A stretch of 64,000 nt of DNA from B46-G9 sp964581175 (GCA_964581175.1 CAZONI010000006.1:1-64000), one strand, 5' to 3'; positions 35,532 to 44,528 are shown, counted from the stretch's first letter. Translations and numbers: made by a program. Notes: generated by a model from the sequence alone, not told the origin.

Positions 35532-36014
35532 TTACCAGTTGTGCATCAGGTTCATCCCCTCGAAACGGGCTACGTCGTTTTCCATCCGGTGAAAACGGTC
35601 CGCAATAACACGGCTCAGGTTACTCATGCATACATACCCGATCCGGGGATTTTCGGCGAAAAGAGTGGTCAAGTCGTTCCTGCTGATCCGGTAAAGCCTG
35701 CAGGGCTGATCGCCGACGTAGGAGGAAAGGGTGATTTTGTAAGGCGGCACCAGGGCCGACCAGCCGAAGACATTGCCGGGCCGGATGATGGAAATGATGT
35801 GCTCACGGGCCGGGTCTCTGCCGGGCATTTCGTATCGGAGACTCACTTCGCCCTTGACCACCAGATAGATGTCCTCGACCTCATCGCCTTCCTTGTAGAT
35901 CACCTCGCCCGGGCTCCGATCGTCCGGCCTGCAGAGTTTGTTGATTTTCCTCAATTCCTGTCCATTGAGGCCGCTGAATAAATCAACACCTGCCAAGAAT
36001 TCCATTTCGTCCAT
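35532..36014 (-). CDS. Cyclic-nucleotide-binding-domain protein without HTH
   Basis: A 160-residue protein consisting of a cNMP-binding beta-barrel (LFSGLNGQELRKI..., GEVIYKEGDEVEDIYLVVKGEVSL, RPGNVFGWSALV) and the following dimerisation helix. It stops before the DNA-binding helix-turn-helix of Crp/Fnr regulators. The ATG at 36014 has AGGAGGTG upstream and is preferred to 36032. It may regulate a partner by direct contact. It converges on the fusion gene with 30 bases between stops. Confidence 0.85.
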   Translation of the reverse strand: MDEMEFLAGVDLFSGLNGQELRKINKLCRPDDRSPGEVIYKEGDEVEDIYLVVKGEVSLRYEMPGRDPAREHIISIIRPGNVFGWSALVPPYKITLSSYVGDQPCRLYRISRNDLTTLFAENPRIGYVCMSNLSRVIADRFHRMENDVARFEGMNLMHNW

Positions 36015-36032
36015 GAGCACCTCCTGTTCCAA

Positions 36033-36374
36033 TGATGGAAAAGGTCACCGGTCGGAACCGGACCCAGGTTAGAAATTAAGGCTTCCCGGGAGGTATGGCC
36101 GGCCTGGGGATGGGAGTGATGAGGATAATGGGGATGAGGATGATGGGGACCGGGAGGAGGCCATAACACACCCATGGCGGAGTTTAGCACAGTATGCGCG
36201 TCTCATCCAAACAAAATTGATGACATGCAGGTGGGTCACTTAATTATTGACAAAAGGCGGAGCCTCTGATTGTTTTCTCACAAGCCAAAAAATCCGGACT
36301 GAAAAAAGCTCAACCTGGATTTCTCACCGACTTTCTGGTGAATTTTTAAGGGAGGAGAAAAAGAACAAATCTGC
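36033..36374. other. Intergenic region upstream of adenine-deaminase-like gene
   Basis: About 340 bases between divergent genes. A purine-rich stretch (36095-36165) repeats GGGATGAGGATGATGGGG-like units. On the minus strand that stretch could encode a His/Pro-rich peptide, but the frame overlaps the cNMP gene and its Shine-Dalgarno. A weak TTGACA is at 36247 without a good -10. Confidence 0.45.
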
Positions 36375-38132
36375 ATGAAAAGAGAACCGGAACAACCGAT
36401 ACGCAGGCGGGAAACGCCGACAGCGGACCTGTTTCTTGAAGGAGGGAAGGTCCTCAACGTCTATTCGGGAGAGATCCTCGATGTCAATGTGGCGGTGAGG
36501 GGGGAGAAGATCCTGTACGTGGGCCCGAGCTCCAATTCTCTGGGAGAAGAGACGCTTCGGCTGGACATGACCGGGAAGCTGCTTGTCCCCGGCTACGTGG
36601 AACCCCACTGCCACCCCTGGAACATCTACACCCCTCTCTCTCTCGGCGAGGAGGCCTGCAGGCTCGGGACCACCACGCTCGTCTGTGACAATCTCATCTT
36701 TTACCTGCTGATGGGCGTGGATCGCTTCGAGGCGTTTATGCGTGCCTTTTCGGACATGCCGGTGAAGTTCTTCTGGTCTATCCGCATCGTCCCTCAGACG
36801 CCGATGGAAGAAGAGGCCTTATTTTCAACGGCGAACCTGGAGAGACTCCTCCGGAGTCCCTTCGCGATCTCCGTCGGGGAGATCACGAGATGGCAGGAAC
36901 TGGTGAAAGGCGACCCGAAGATCCTCGACCTGATACGCTTCGCGCGTGAACTCCGGAAACGTGTGGACGGACACACCGCAGGAGCGAAGTATGAAAATCT
37001 CGCCGTTATTTCCCGCGCAGGAGTGGAATCCTGCCATGAGAGCATCAGCGCCGAGGAGGCGCTCGACCGGTTGCGGCTGGGATTTTACGTGCTGTTGCGG
37101 GAGAGCTCGCTGCGGCAGGACCTGCGAATCCTCTTGAAGGGAATTCTGGACACCCCCCACTCCACGCGCCGGGTTATGCTGACGACGGACAGTTCTACCC
37201 CGGCTTTCCAGCTGGAAACCGGGATGACCGATCGTCTCATCGAGATCGCCATGGAGGAGGGGATCGATCCTGTCGAGGCGTATCGCATGGTGACCCTCAA
37301 TCCTGCGTCCTACTTCGGCCTCGAAGACCTGATCGGCGGGATCGCCCCGGGGAGAGACGCGGATATCCTCGTGTTGAGAGATCTGCATCACCCCACTCCA
37401 GAAGCGGTCATCTCACGGGGGCGGATGGTTGCCGAAAGAGGCGCACTCCTCCGCCCGTTTCCTGAGATGGAGTGGAAGCGTTTTTTTACCGGCTCCGCGT
37501 GGATCGGACACGGGTGGCGCGCAAAGTCCGACTTCTTCAGGATCCCCATTGAGGGAAATAGCGGGGGACAAACGGTTTCTTTCCCCGTGATTAAACTCCT
37601 TAATCCCGTGATCACGCGTGTGGAGCGAGTGGACTTCCCGGTGCGGAACGGGTTCGTGGACGTGTCCGCCATGAACGGATTCAGCTGGGTTGCCGCCCTG
37701 AACAGGCATGGAAGCTGGGTCGCAAACGGCATCATCCAGGGCTATGCCGATCGCCTGGAAGGGATCGCCTCCACCTTCAACACCGCAACCGAGATCATCG
37801 TGATAGGCCGCAGCCCGGACGCCATGGCGTCTGCAGTAAACCGGGTGCTCGATATGGGCGGAGGGATTGCTGCGGTGGAAGAAGGAAGAGTCGCCTTTGA
37901 GTTTCCCCTTCCCCTCGGTGGAATGATGTCCGAGAGGCCATTGATAGAGCTGGCCGAAAAGGATGCGGCCTTTCAGGAATTCCTTTCCCGGCGAGGCTTT
38001 CCTTTCCACGACCCCCTGTACACCTTCATTTTCCTCCCCAACGACTTCCTGCCGGAAGTCAGGATCAATCGCAGGGGCGTGGTTGATATAAAAAAGGACG
38101 AGGTCCTCTGGCCTGCAAGGAGACTCTCCTAG
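36375..38132 (+). CDS. Adenine-deaminase-family amidohydrolase
   Basis: A 585-residue amidohydrolase resembling adenine deaminase (Ade) over its full length: N-terminal beta domain, TIM barrel with PHCH (H78, H80) in place of the usual HVHIESS, DGHTAGA, SCHESISAEEALDRLRLGFYVLLRE, LTTDSS, and the C-terminal Ade domain (NRVLDMGGGIAAVEEG). Ade removes ammonia from adenine to give hypoxanthine using a binuclear metal site. Here two Ade segments have changed: DPHEI is CDNLI, and the C-terminal HDSHN is FNTATE. The substrate may therefore differ. The start lacks a strong Shine-Dalgarno. Confidence 0.82.
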   Translation: MKREPEQPIRRRETPTADLFLEGGKVLNVYSGEILDVNVAVRGEKILYVGPSSNSLGEETLRLDMTGKLLVPGYVEPHCHPWNIYTPLSLGEEACRLGTTTLVCDNLIFYLLMGVDRFEAFMRAFSDMPVKFFWSIRIVPQTPMEEEALFSTANLERLLRSPFAISVGEITRWQELVKGDPKILDLIRFARELRKRVDGHTAGAKYENLAVISRAGVESCHESISAEEALDRLRLGFYVLLRESSLRQDLRILLKGILDTPHSTRRVMLTTDSSTPAFQLETGMTDRLIEIAMEEGIDPVEAYRMVTLNPASYFGLEDLIGGIAPGRDADILVLRDLHHPTPEAVISRGRMVAERGALLRPFPEMEWKRFFTGSAWIGHGWRAKSDFFRIPIEGNSGGQTVSFPVIKLLNPVITRVERVDFPVRNGFVDVSAMNGFSWVAALNRHGSWVANGIIQGYADRLEGIASTFNTATEIIVIGRSPDAMASAVNRVLDMGGGIAAVEEGRVAFEFPLPLGGMMSERPLIELAEKDAAFQEFLSRRGFPFHDPLYTFIFLPNDFLPEVRINRRGVVDIKKDEVLWPARRLS

Positions 38133-38212
38133 CCCTCTCTGAGGCTCAAGGAGGAAGCGTTCCCATCACGGATTCCGCGCAAGAGTAACCGTTAGACTGT
38201 GAGGATCGCAAC

Positions 38213-38671
38213 ATGAGCGGCATACGGTATGTACACACGAACATTGTAGCAAAAGACTGGCGCAGGATCGTTGCGTTTTATGTCGACGTCTTCGGATGTA
38301 AGATTGTTCCGCCGGAACGGAAGCTGTCCGGAGCCTGGCTTGAAGAACTGACCGGCATCCCGGACGTGCGGATTCAAGGTGCCCACTTAGCCCTTCCCGG
38401 TTACCAAGAAAACGGGCCGACTTTGGAAGTGTTCGGCTACTCGCCTGAGGTGGTACGATCCAAGCCGGATGAGATCAATCGGCGTGGTTTCGGGCATATT
38501 GCATTCCACGTTGACGACGTGGAAGCGCTGGTCAAGCGAATCCGGGAAGCCGGGGGTGGAATTCTAGGTTCAGTCGTTCGGAAAGAATATGAAGAGATCG
38601 GTACATTAACCGTTGCGTATTGCCATGATCCCGAAGGCAACTACGTTGAGGTCCAGAACTGGTCGGCTTAG
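38213..38671 (+). CDS. VOC-superfamily (glyoxalase-like) protein
   Basis: A 152-residue protein of two beta-alpha-beta-beta-beta modules typical of the vicinal-oxygen-chelate fold: YVHTNIVAKDWRRIVAFYVDVFGCK at the start, GFGHIAFHVDDVEALVKRIREAGG in the middle, and YCHDPEGNYVEVQNW at the end. Metal ligands are likely H9, E-rich positions of module one, H in HIAFHV and the final Glu. It could be a lyase, dioxygenase or epimerase; nothing decides. Confidence 0.85.
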   Translation: MSGIRYVHTNIVAKDWRRIVAFYVDVFGCKIVPPERKLSGAWLEELTGIPDVRIQGAHLALPGYQENGPTLEVFGYSPEVVRSKPDEINRRGFGHIAFHVDDVEALVKRIREAGGGILGSVVRKEYEEIGTLTVAYCHDPEGNYVEVQNWSA

Positions 38672-38683
38672 CGAAGGAGGAAA

Positions 38684-38968
38684 ATGAGTATGGCAAAAGA
38701 TCCTGGGATAGGCAAAAAAGTTGTGGCCACAGTTACCGGTGTGAAAGGAAAGTGCAGTGCCGGCCATCAGCAGGGGGAAACCTTTGAGATCAGTTGTTAT
38801 GATCCCGGCGGGTTATGCGGATTTTTCTATCATGATATTTTTCCCAGCCTCTGTACTTTTCAATTCGGGGGGAATCTGCCATGGTGGGAGGGCGATACGA
38901 TCGAACTGCAATGCCCGGACAGCGATAACCTGGTGACAATAAAATTGCAGAGATTCGAGCGGAATTGA
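38684..38968 (+). CDS. TIGR04076-family protein
   Basis: A 94-residue protein that fits the small family of uncharacterised TIGR04076 proteins: VVATVTGVKGKCSAGHQQGETFEI, GGLCGFFYHDIFPSLCTFQFGG, then CPDSDNLVTIKL. Four to five cysteines suggest metal or redox involvement. The start has AAGGAGG five bases before. It lies 12 bases after the VOC gene and is probably co-transcribed. Confidence 0.8.
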   Translation: MSMAKDPGIGKKVVATVTGVKGKCSAGHQQGETFEISCYDPGGLCGFFYHDIFPSLCTFQFGGNLPWWEGDTIELQCPDSDNLVTIKLQRFERN

Positions 38969-39000
38969 GGTGCAGAAATGTTACCCGGCAGGGGAGAAGA

Positions 39001-39312
39001 ATGGTGCTGCCTCCATCCACAGCGCTGATCGTCATTGATCTTCAGGAGGCAATTGATCACCCGAGCTGGGGACGGCGCAATAATCCGCAAGCCGAAGAGA
39101 ACATCTACCGGGCCAGGAAGGTTGCGAATTCAATGAAGCGGCGTTGCCGAAAAGATGTTTTCCTTTTCTCGCGCAACCCTCTATTCGTGGACAGGCCGCT
39201 CTTGTGGAACGACCTGTCCTCAGACCCGGAAGATCCCTTTTACCCTCTCTTCGATGTCCTTAAGGTCCTGGTCGTTGGGTCTTCCCCGGATATCCCCCAA
39301 CCTGCCCGATAG
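39001..39312 (+). pseudogene. Isochorismatase-family N-terminal fragment
   Basis: The first 60 residues match the start of cysteine-hydrolase/isochorismatase proteins (STALIVIDLQEAIDHPSWGRR, then NNPQAEENI and an FLFSRNPL segment like the HVRH.S.NPLSP region). After that homology stops and the frame runs antisense into the 3' end of the flavodoxin gene. The catalytic lysine and cysteine regions are missing. It is best read as a truncated remnant; an ATG at 39001 or 38965 could begin a nonfunctional peptide. Confidence 0.65.
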
Positions 39313-39759
39313 CGACATCTCCTGAAGTCTTTCTGTCTTGTATTCACCGATGACGTACCATTCAGCTAGTATCGTATAGCCAAGATGATCAAATAACTGG
39401 CCCATATACTTGACTGCCGGAATGGCTTCATTCATGCCGGTATGTCCGCCGCCGTAAGTACAGTACACAGCGCACTGTGCCGATGGCCTTCTTGGCGAGG
39501 CAGGCCGTATTTCACCGACCCCGGCATATTTTTGCATGCATCCTCTGAAAAGGCCCATAAGCGCCTTGCCCGGCAGCTGGCCGTACACTCCGGACCCGAC
39601 AAACACAAAATCGTATTTGAGGATGTCGACTTCCATGTCCTTACCGGTTATCTTCACCGTATCCACCTCATGACCTGATTGCTGCACGGTATCACGAATC
39701 CGGAACGCCACCTTTTCGGTATTTCCGCTTGTAGTGAAATAGAGATTGAGTACTTTCAT
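39220..39759 (-). CDS. Flavodoxin-family protein
   Basis: A 179-residue FMN protein. The phosphate-binding loop is FTTSGNTEKVA (residues 8-18); VFVGSGVYGQLPGKAL and CTYGGGHTGMNEA are the later flavin-contact segments. It is longer than classical flavodoxins and probably acts as an electron carrier or FMN-dependent reductase partner. AAGGAGGA precedes the ATG. Confidence 0.85.
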   Translation of the reverse strand: MKVLNLYFTTSGNTEKVAFRIRDTVQQSGHEVDTVKITGKDMEVDILKYDFVFVGSGVYGQLPGKALMGLFRGCMQKYAGVGEIRPASPRRPSAQCAVYCTYGGGHTGMNEAIPAVKYMGQLFDHLGYTILAEWYVIGEYKTERLQEMSLSGRLGDIRGRPNDQDLKDIEERVKGIFRV

Positions 39760-39785
39760 GCATCCTCCTTTGATCCATGTTACAA

Positions 39786-40964
39786 CTAAATCGTGAGATA
39801 TCCATCAGGACTGAGGCTGGTTGCCAACATCACCATATTGATATCACGATGCTCCATCCAGCTGTTTGCCTGTCTGTTTGCGGGTTCAAGCCAGAAGCTC
39901 TCGATTACTCTGATCAACGGCGAGAATTCCCGCAGGGCTTTAATCCGCGAATGCAGTGGATATTTGCTGTTGAAAGCGTCTGGATTTTTCGCAATCAACC
40001 CCTCCATCTTGTCGAGGGCCTGTAATCCGATTGACAATCCCAGCTCCCTGAATGCAAGATGGTATTCGGCGGGGAGCTTTAAGGAATTGCTGCCCGCGTA
40101 AGATCTCAGACCGGGCAGACAAGAGCCCAGTAAGACGTTCAGCAGGTCGATCCGTTCAAAACTCGCATTTATGATCAGCTGCGTCACCCTGCAGGCTGCA
40201 TCCAAAAGACCGCCAAGACCAAGGGGGTCATCCGTAGTCCAGTTTCTTCCCTCACAAATATTCGCCATCTCGACAATCTCGGCAGTGAGATCCGGAGGGG
40301 TCGAGCCTTCGGGACCTTCCACAGCAGTCGCTTGAAGCTGGCTGTACGTAATATAGCCGTCAAGAGGATCGTGATGCCCCATGGATTCCACCAGCGGGTG
40401 AGACAGGTCTATGCTCATTTTCCAGTACATGCGTTTTGGGCCGCCGAACAATGGAACATAGGTAAATCCGGCATGGGCCGTTTTCGCAAGCTCGATCGCC
40501 AACATATTATACATTGGATCTTCAATAACCCGGCTTACCCGATTGAGCGCGTGCATCCATTTCGTCAGATAATGATAGTACTGCCCGTCTCGATCCCACT
40601 CCAGACGCTCGTCATAGGGATCATCGGGCCTTCGTTCATTCATCTGTTTGCCAATTCTCAATCCCCCGTTTGTTGGATGGACTTTGCCCTCCTCCTCGTC
40701 CAGGCCGCTGATCCAGCCGGTTCGTGAATCATCTTCACGGTGCCGGCCGAGAGTATTGTGAACCTGGTCCACGAGGCGCAGCGCGATATGCTTGTATTTC
40801 TCATCGCCTGTTTGACGGTAAACCTCCAGAAAGGTACACACGGCAAAGGCGTCGGTCCACAGGTAGCGCCGCGGGGCCTTGCCGAGGGGCAGAAGTCCGG
40901 TCTGATCGGCGAATTCCGTCATCATTGCCAGGGTCAGCGATCCGGAAGAGTATGGTTTCATCAT
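39786..40964 (-). CDS. Predicted alpha/alpha-toroid protein of unknown function
   Basis: From the ATG at 40964 the product has 392 residues; the open frame extends to 41450, but that part is antisense to the sulfatase-maturase gene and unlikely to be coding. The sequence has repeated helical pairs (RRYLWTDAFAVCTFLEVYRQTGD, YKHIALRLVDQVHNTLGRHR, YYHYLTKWMHALNRVSR) like six-hairpin glycosidase or terpenoid-cyclase-fold proteins. DAFAVC and GGLRIGK resemble N-acylglucosamine-2-epimerase/GH-type folds. No signal peptide is seen. Enzyme activity unproven. Confidence 0.72.
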   Translation of the reverse strand: MMKPYSSGSLTLAMMTEFADQTGLLPLGKAPRRYLWTDAFAVCTFLEVYRQTGDEKYKHIALRLVDQVHNTLGRHREDDSRTGWISGLDEEEGKVHPTNGGLRIGKQMNERRPDDPYDERLEWDRDGQYYHYLTKWMHALNRVSRVIEDPMYNMLAIELAKTAHAGFTYVPLFGGPKRMYWKMSIDLSHPLVESMGHHDPLDGYITYSQLQATAVEGPEGSTPPDLTAEIVEMANICEGRNWTTDDPLGLGGLLDAACRVTQLIINASFERIDLLNVLLGSCLPGLRSYAGSNSLKLPAEYHLAFRELGLSIGLQALDKMEGLIAKNPDAFNSKYPLHSRIKALREFSPLIRVIESFWLEPANRQANSWMEHRDINMVMLATSLSPDGYLTI

Positions 40965-41046
40965 GTAAAAAGCATAGCATATTCGGTCCGGGATTGTAAG
41001 TGTGACATTCCCTGGATGCCCAGATAGAGAGACCCCGCAGAAATCC

Positions 41047-41074
41047 TTGTCCTTTGGGTAAGATCGCATATAAT
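41047..41074 (+). promoter_or_regulatory. Sigma-70-type promoter for the sulfatase maturase gene
   Basis: TTGTCC (41047-41052), 16-base spacer, perfect TATAAT (41069-41074). The start point would fall near 41081. This makes the upstream ATG at 41079 unlikely and supports translation from 41121. Confidence 0.6.
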
Positions 41075-41120
41075 AGACTTGAAGTGCAGACATTGGGACC
41101 CGAAAGAATGGAGAGGCAGG

Positions 41121-42419
41121 ATGCCCGGGGAATTCACGGAATCCAAACAGCTGGAAATGGGGAATGATGGTGCAATTGGGAGAGTTTCCCGTCCATTTCA
41201 GATTTTCAGCAAACCGGCCGGGGCCAGCTGCAATCTCGGCTGCCGCTATTGTTACTATCTGAAGAAGGGGGATCTCTATCCCGAGGATCACGGCAGCCGG
41301 ATGTCCAATGATATTCTGGAAAGCTACATCGCCCAGCATATCAATGCGTCTCAGGATTCGGTTGTCAGATTTTCCTGGCATGGAGGCGAGCCGACCATCC
41401 TGGGACCGGATTATTATCGCACTATCCTGGAGATACAGCGAAAGCATCAACTCCCTGGAAAGCGCATAGCCAATGGCATCCAGACCAATGGGACCCTTTT
41501 GACGGAAGACTGGTGCAGTTTTTTGGCGATGGAGGGCTTCTCAGTCGGGCTCAGCCTGGACGGACCGGAGGAGTTCCATGACAGATACCGTCTTACCAAA
41601 GACGGTAGACCCACGCATAAAAAGGCCGTGCAGGGGTATCAACTCCTTCGACGGCACGGCATGACGCCGGACATACTATGCGTGGTCAATGCTCATAATG
41701 TGCAGCACCCCAGGGAGGTTTATGGTTTTTTCAAGGAGATCGGGGCGCGATACATCGGATTTCTGCCCCTGGTCGAACCGGAGCCGGCGGGAGAGAACGG
41801 TGTGAGCCCGGCGACTGTTCCTGCGGAGGATTTTGGCACGTTTCTCTGCGCTGTATTTGACGAGTGGCGGGACCGGGATATCGGCAGGATCAAGGTACAG
41901 CTATTCGAGGAAGCAGCCAAGACCGCATTCAATCAGGATCACGAGCTCTGTATCTTCCGTCCAACCTGCGGGGATATTCCCGTCATCGAGAAGAACGGCG
42001 ATTTCTTTTGCTGTGATCATTTTGTAGACCCTGAGCATCGGATCGGGAATATCAGGGAAACTCCCCTTGCACGCCTGCTGGAGAGTCCGGACTTGATCGC
42101 CTTCGGACGGCTTAAACGGGACGGCCTGCCCCGTTACTGCCGGCGATGCGAGTTCCTGGCCATGTGCAACGGCGAGTGCCCGAGGAACCGATTGATTCGA
42201 AGCCCAGATGGAGAGGAGGGGTTGAACTACCTCTGCGCAGGATACAAACGCTTCTTTAGCCACATCCGGTCGTTTGTGAAGGGACTGGCGGCCCTGCAGC
42301 ACAGGGAAAACCGGCCAACTCCCCGGAGCGGGGCTCCGCTCCGGACAAAAACAGGCCGCAACGATCCCTGTCCTTGCGGAAGCGGCAGGAAATACAAGAA
42401 ATGCTGTCTGGGGAAATGA
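41121..42419 (+). CDS. Anaerobic sulfatase-maturating radical SAM enzyme with SEC-C tail
   Basis: A 432-residue radical SAM/SPASM enzyme of the anSME type, which converts Cys or Ser of sulfatases to formylglycine without oxygen. The motif GCRYCYY is preceded by CNLG (C-x3-C-x2-C), SWHGGEPTI follows, and the SPASM cysteines include CCDHFVDPEHRIGN and CRRCEFLAMCNGECPRNR. The last 21 residues are a SEC-C zinc motif (NDPCPCGSGRKYKKCC). GGAGAGG precedes the ATG. No sulfatase gene is in the window, so the substrate is elsewhere or unusual. Confidence 0.9.
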   Translation: MPGEFTESKQLEMGNDGAIGRVSRPFQIFSKPAGASCNLGCRYCYYLKKGDLYPEDHGSRMSNDILESYIAQHINASQDSVVRFSWHGGEPTILGPDYYRTILEIQRKHQLPGKRIANGIQTNGTLLTEDWCSFLAMEGFSVGLSLDGPEEFHDRYRLTKDGRPTHKKAVQGYQLLRRHGMTPDILCVVNAHNVQHPREVYGFFKEIGARYIGFLPLVEPEPAGENGVSPATVPAEDFGTFLCAVFDEWRDRDIGRIKVQLFEEAAKTAFNQDHELCIFRPTCGDIPVIEKNGDFFCCDHFVDPEHRIGNIRETPLARLLESPDLIAFGRLKRDGLPRYCRRCEFLAMCNGECPRNRLIRSPDGEEGLNYLCAGYKRFFSHIRSFVKGLAALQHRENRPTPRSGAPLRTKTGRNDPCPCGSGRKYKKCCLGK

Positions 42420-42426
42420 CCCGGAT

Positions 42427-43302
42427 CTATGTTTTCAGTTTCTCCTTCAGGAATTCAATCGTGCGCTTCCAGGCCAGCTGTGCAGCCTCCTTATTATATC
42501 GCGCCGCGTTGGTATCGTTGTGAAAGGCATGCTCGGCGCCTTTGTACATGTAGAGCCGGTAATCTATGGAGGCCTTTTTTAAAGCCTCTTCAAATGCGGG
42601 GATACCTTTGTTTATACGATCATCGTTGCCCGCATAGTGGAGAAGAAGAGAAGCTTTGATTTTAGGGACATCTTCAGGTGAGGGCTGCATGCCGTAGAAA
42701 GGCACGGCCGCTTTCAAGTCAGGTGAGTTTACCGCAAGCTGGTTGGCCATCCCTCCTCCCCAGCAGAAACCGATGACGCCGACGTTTCCGTCGCATTGGG
42801 GATAGGTCTGCAGGTATTTCAACGCGGCGGCATAGTTCCTTACAGTGGTCTCCCTGTCAAGTTGTTCCATCATGCGCCGGGCCTTTGCCGGATCTTCGGG
42901 CGAGCCTCCAAGGGGGGACAGTGCATCAGGGGCTATGGCCAGAAAACCCTCTACGGCCAGCCGCCTGGCAACATCTTCGATGTAGGGGGTGAGACCCCAA
43001 ATCTCGTGGATGACGATAACGCCCGGTACTTTTGCATCTCCTCTGGGCCGTACCAGATCCGCACGGATCTCGCCCGTTGCCCCCGGATAGTCCACGTATT
43101 CCGACCGGACACGGGGATCGTCCTCTGAAATGATTCCCGCAAGCGCGCAGTAGTTTTCCAGGAAAGGCAGCAATGACGAAGCAGCAACAGCTCCTGCTGC
43201 GACAAGGGTCAGCTGGGTGAGAAATCTTCGACGATCAAACAATCCGTCTTCACTGGCATAGCGAAGATCGATAGATTCGTGTTCCGTCTTTTTTTGCGCC
43301 AT
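42427..43302 (-). CDS. Exported dienelactone hydrolase-like protein
   Basis: A 291-residue alpha/beta hydrolase with a Tat-type N terminus (DRRRFLTQLTLVAAGAVAASS). The mature part has the dienelactone hydrolase triad: nucleophile Cys in GVIGFCWGGG, Asp in YAGNDDRI and His in EHAFHND. The family opens cyclic esters such as dienelactone, but many members have broader esterase roles. The RRxFL pattern suggests export or membrane attachment after folding. It converges on the sulfatase maturase with 7 bases between stops. Confidence 0.88.
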   Translation of the reverse strand: MAQKKTEHESIDLRYASEDGLFDRRRFLTQLTLVAAGAVAASSLLPFLENYCALAGIISEDDPRVRSEYVDYPGATGEIRADLVRPRGDAKVPGVIVIHEIWGLTPYIEDVARRLAVEGFLAIAPDALSPLGGSPEDPAKARRMMEQLDRETTVRNYAAALKYLQTYPQCDGNVGVIGFCWGGGMANQLAVNSPDLKAAVPFYGMQPSPEDVPKIKASLLLHYAGNDDRINKGIPAFEEALKKASIDYRLYMYKGAEHAFHNDTNAARYNKEAAQLAWKRTIEFLKEKLKT

Positions 43303-43337
43303 GGTTTTTTTCCCCTACGGTCCAACCGGCAGGCAAG

Positions 43338-43838
43338 TCACGATGCAAGGGCCTTCGCCACCATCCCCCTGGCCCATTCCCTTCCATCCTCCAACTCCGC
43401 TTCATCGGGGTGCCCCGTTGCACTCTGGGCCTCTGCAACCCAGGCCTTGTGCTCGGGTTTTTTTGCAAGCTGGTCAAGGAGGCTGAGTTTTACCTTTCCC
43501 CGACAAGCAAAGGTCCCGATTACCCGCTCCCTCACGGAAACACCCAGGGCCTGATAGAATGCCGTAATGGCCAGTTGTCCTCCCTTCAGGGATCCGTGGG
43601 TACCGAAGAGGGCAAGCTTCTTGCCTTTCGGGATTGTCTTCAAAAAGGATTCCACTTTTGCAGGCAGGCCCTGTGCATGAACCGGAAAGCCGCAGAAAAT
43701 AAGATCATACACTTCCAGATCCCGCGCTTTATCAATCGGCGCGATCTCTTTTCCCACCTGTCCGGCGCCCTCGTAGATCGCCCGGGCGAGCTTTTCAGTG
43801 TTTCCCGTCTCCGAATAGTATGTCACCAGTGCCTTCAT
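43338..43838 (-). CDS. Flavodoxin-like protein
   Basis: A 166-residue flavodoxin from the ATG at 43838, which has GAAGGAGG upstream; the frame extends to 43868. The FMN phosphate loop is YSETGNTEKLA. DLIFCGFPVHAQGLPAKVESFL and LFGTHGSLKGG contact the flavin ring. It is a likely low-potential electron carrier. It lies upstream of the dienelactone hydrolase gene on the same strand, 35 bases away. Confidence 0.87.
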   Translation of the reverse strand: MKALVTYYSETGNTEKLARAIYEGAGQVGKEIAPIDKARDLEVYDLIFCGFPVHAQGLPAKVESFLKTIPKGKKLALFGTHGSLKGGQLAITAFYQALGVSVRERVIGTFACRGKVKLSLLDQLAKKPEHKAWVAEAQSATGHPDEAELEDGREWARGMVAKALAS

Positions 43839-44057
43839 TTCACCCTCCTTCGGTAGAAAAATTTTCAAGAAAAATTTACAAGGTTTTCATGATAATTGCA
43901 AGGAAATTGGAGCCGGCATCGAATCATCTGGACAATTTTTCGATCCAGGATTACCATGCTTCAAAACAGTACGATTATGCGTTCCCTGAAATGCCGAACA
44001 GTTTTTCAGCTCTTGCCTGAGGACGGGCTAACCTGCGTAAGTCTCTTGGAGGCTGTC

Positions 44058-44528
44058 ATGGTTCAGAGAAACAGGTCCATCGGCGTGACGACACGTTTGC
44101 TGTTTGGGTTTATTGGCGGTTTTTTCGGTACCCTGATTTTTCACCAGCTGACGCTCGCGGTATTGTGGGGCGTGGGCTTTGCGCCGTTCAGGCCTTTTCC
44201 GATGGCGGCAACCCAACCGTTCGGAGTGCCGGCGATGCTTTCGCTTGCATTCTGGGGCGGCGTTTGGGGAATCCCTTTTGCACTGATCGACAGGCGCTTT
44301 CCACGCCGCGGGGGCTATTGGGTGACGGCATTCCTGTTCGGCGCCGTGCTGCCTTCGGTGGTCGCCCTTCTGGTGGTGCTGCCGCTCAAGGGCCGGCCGA
44401 TGGGCGGCGGATGGCATCTACCCCTCCTGTTGACCGCCTTCCTGATTAACGGTGCGTGGGGCGTCGGCACGGGGATAATTCTTAAGACCTTGTGCTCCTG
44501 GTTCAGCGGCTCGTCAAGAATGACCTGA
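44058..44528 (+). CDS. Multi-pass membrane protein of unknown function
   Basis: A 156-residue hydrophobic protein from the ATG at 44058, with TTGGAGG upstream; the open frame to 43896 lacks a ribosome-binding site. Four TM helices are visible (about 13-35, 53-72, 82-104 and 118-142). GGFFGTLIFHQLTLAVLW at the start and INGAWGVGTGIILK at the end are typical of an uncharacterised four-helix family in proteobacteria. No enzyme motif is seen. Confidence 0.7.
   Translation: MVQRNRSIGVTTRLLFGFIGGFFGTLIFHQLTLAVLWGVGFAPFRPFPMAATQPFGVPAMLSLAFWGGVWGIPFALIDRRFPRRGGYWVTAFLFGAVLPSVVALLVVLPLKGRPMGGGWHLPLLLTAFLINGAWGVGTGIILKTLCSWFSGSSRMT

Noticed and set aside
35951..36190. His/Pro-rich minus-strand frame (HHPHPHYPHHSHP)
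   Set aside because: It overlaps the start and strong Shine-Dalgarno of the cNMP-binding gene in another frame, and arises from a purine-rich simple repeat.
40965..41450. N-terminal extension of the alpha/alpha-fold protein
   Set aside because: Antisense to the sulfatase maturase gene and its promoter; the ATG at 40964 gives a complete fold.
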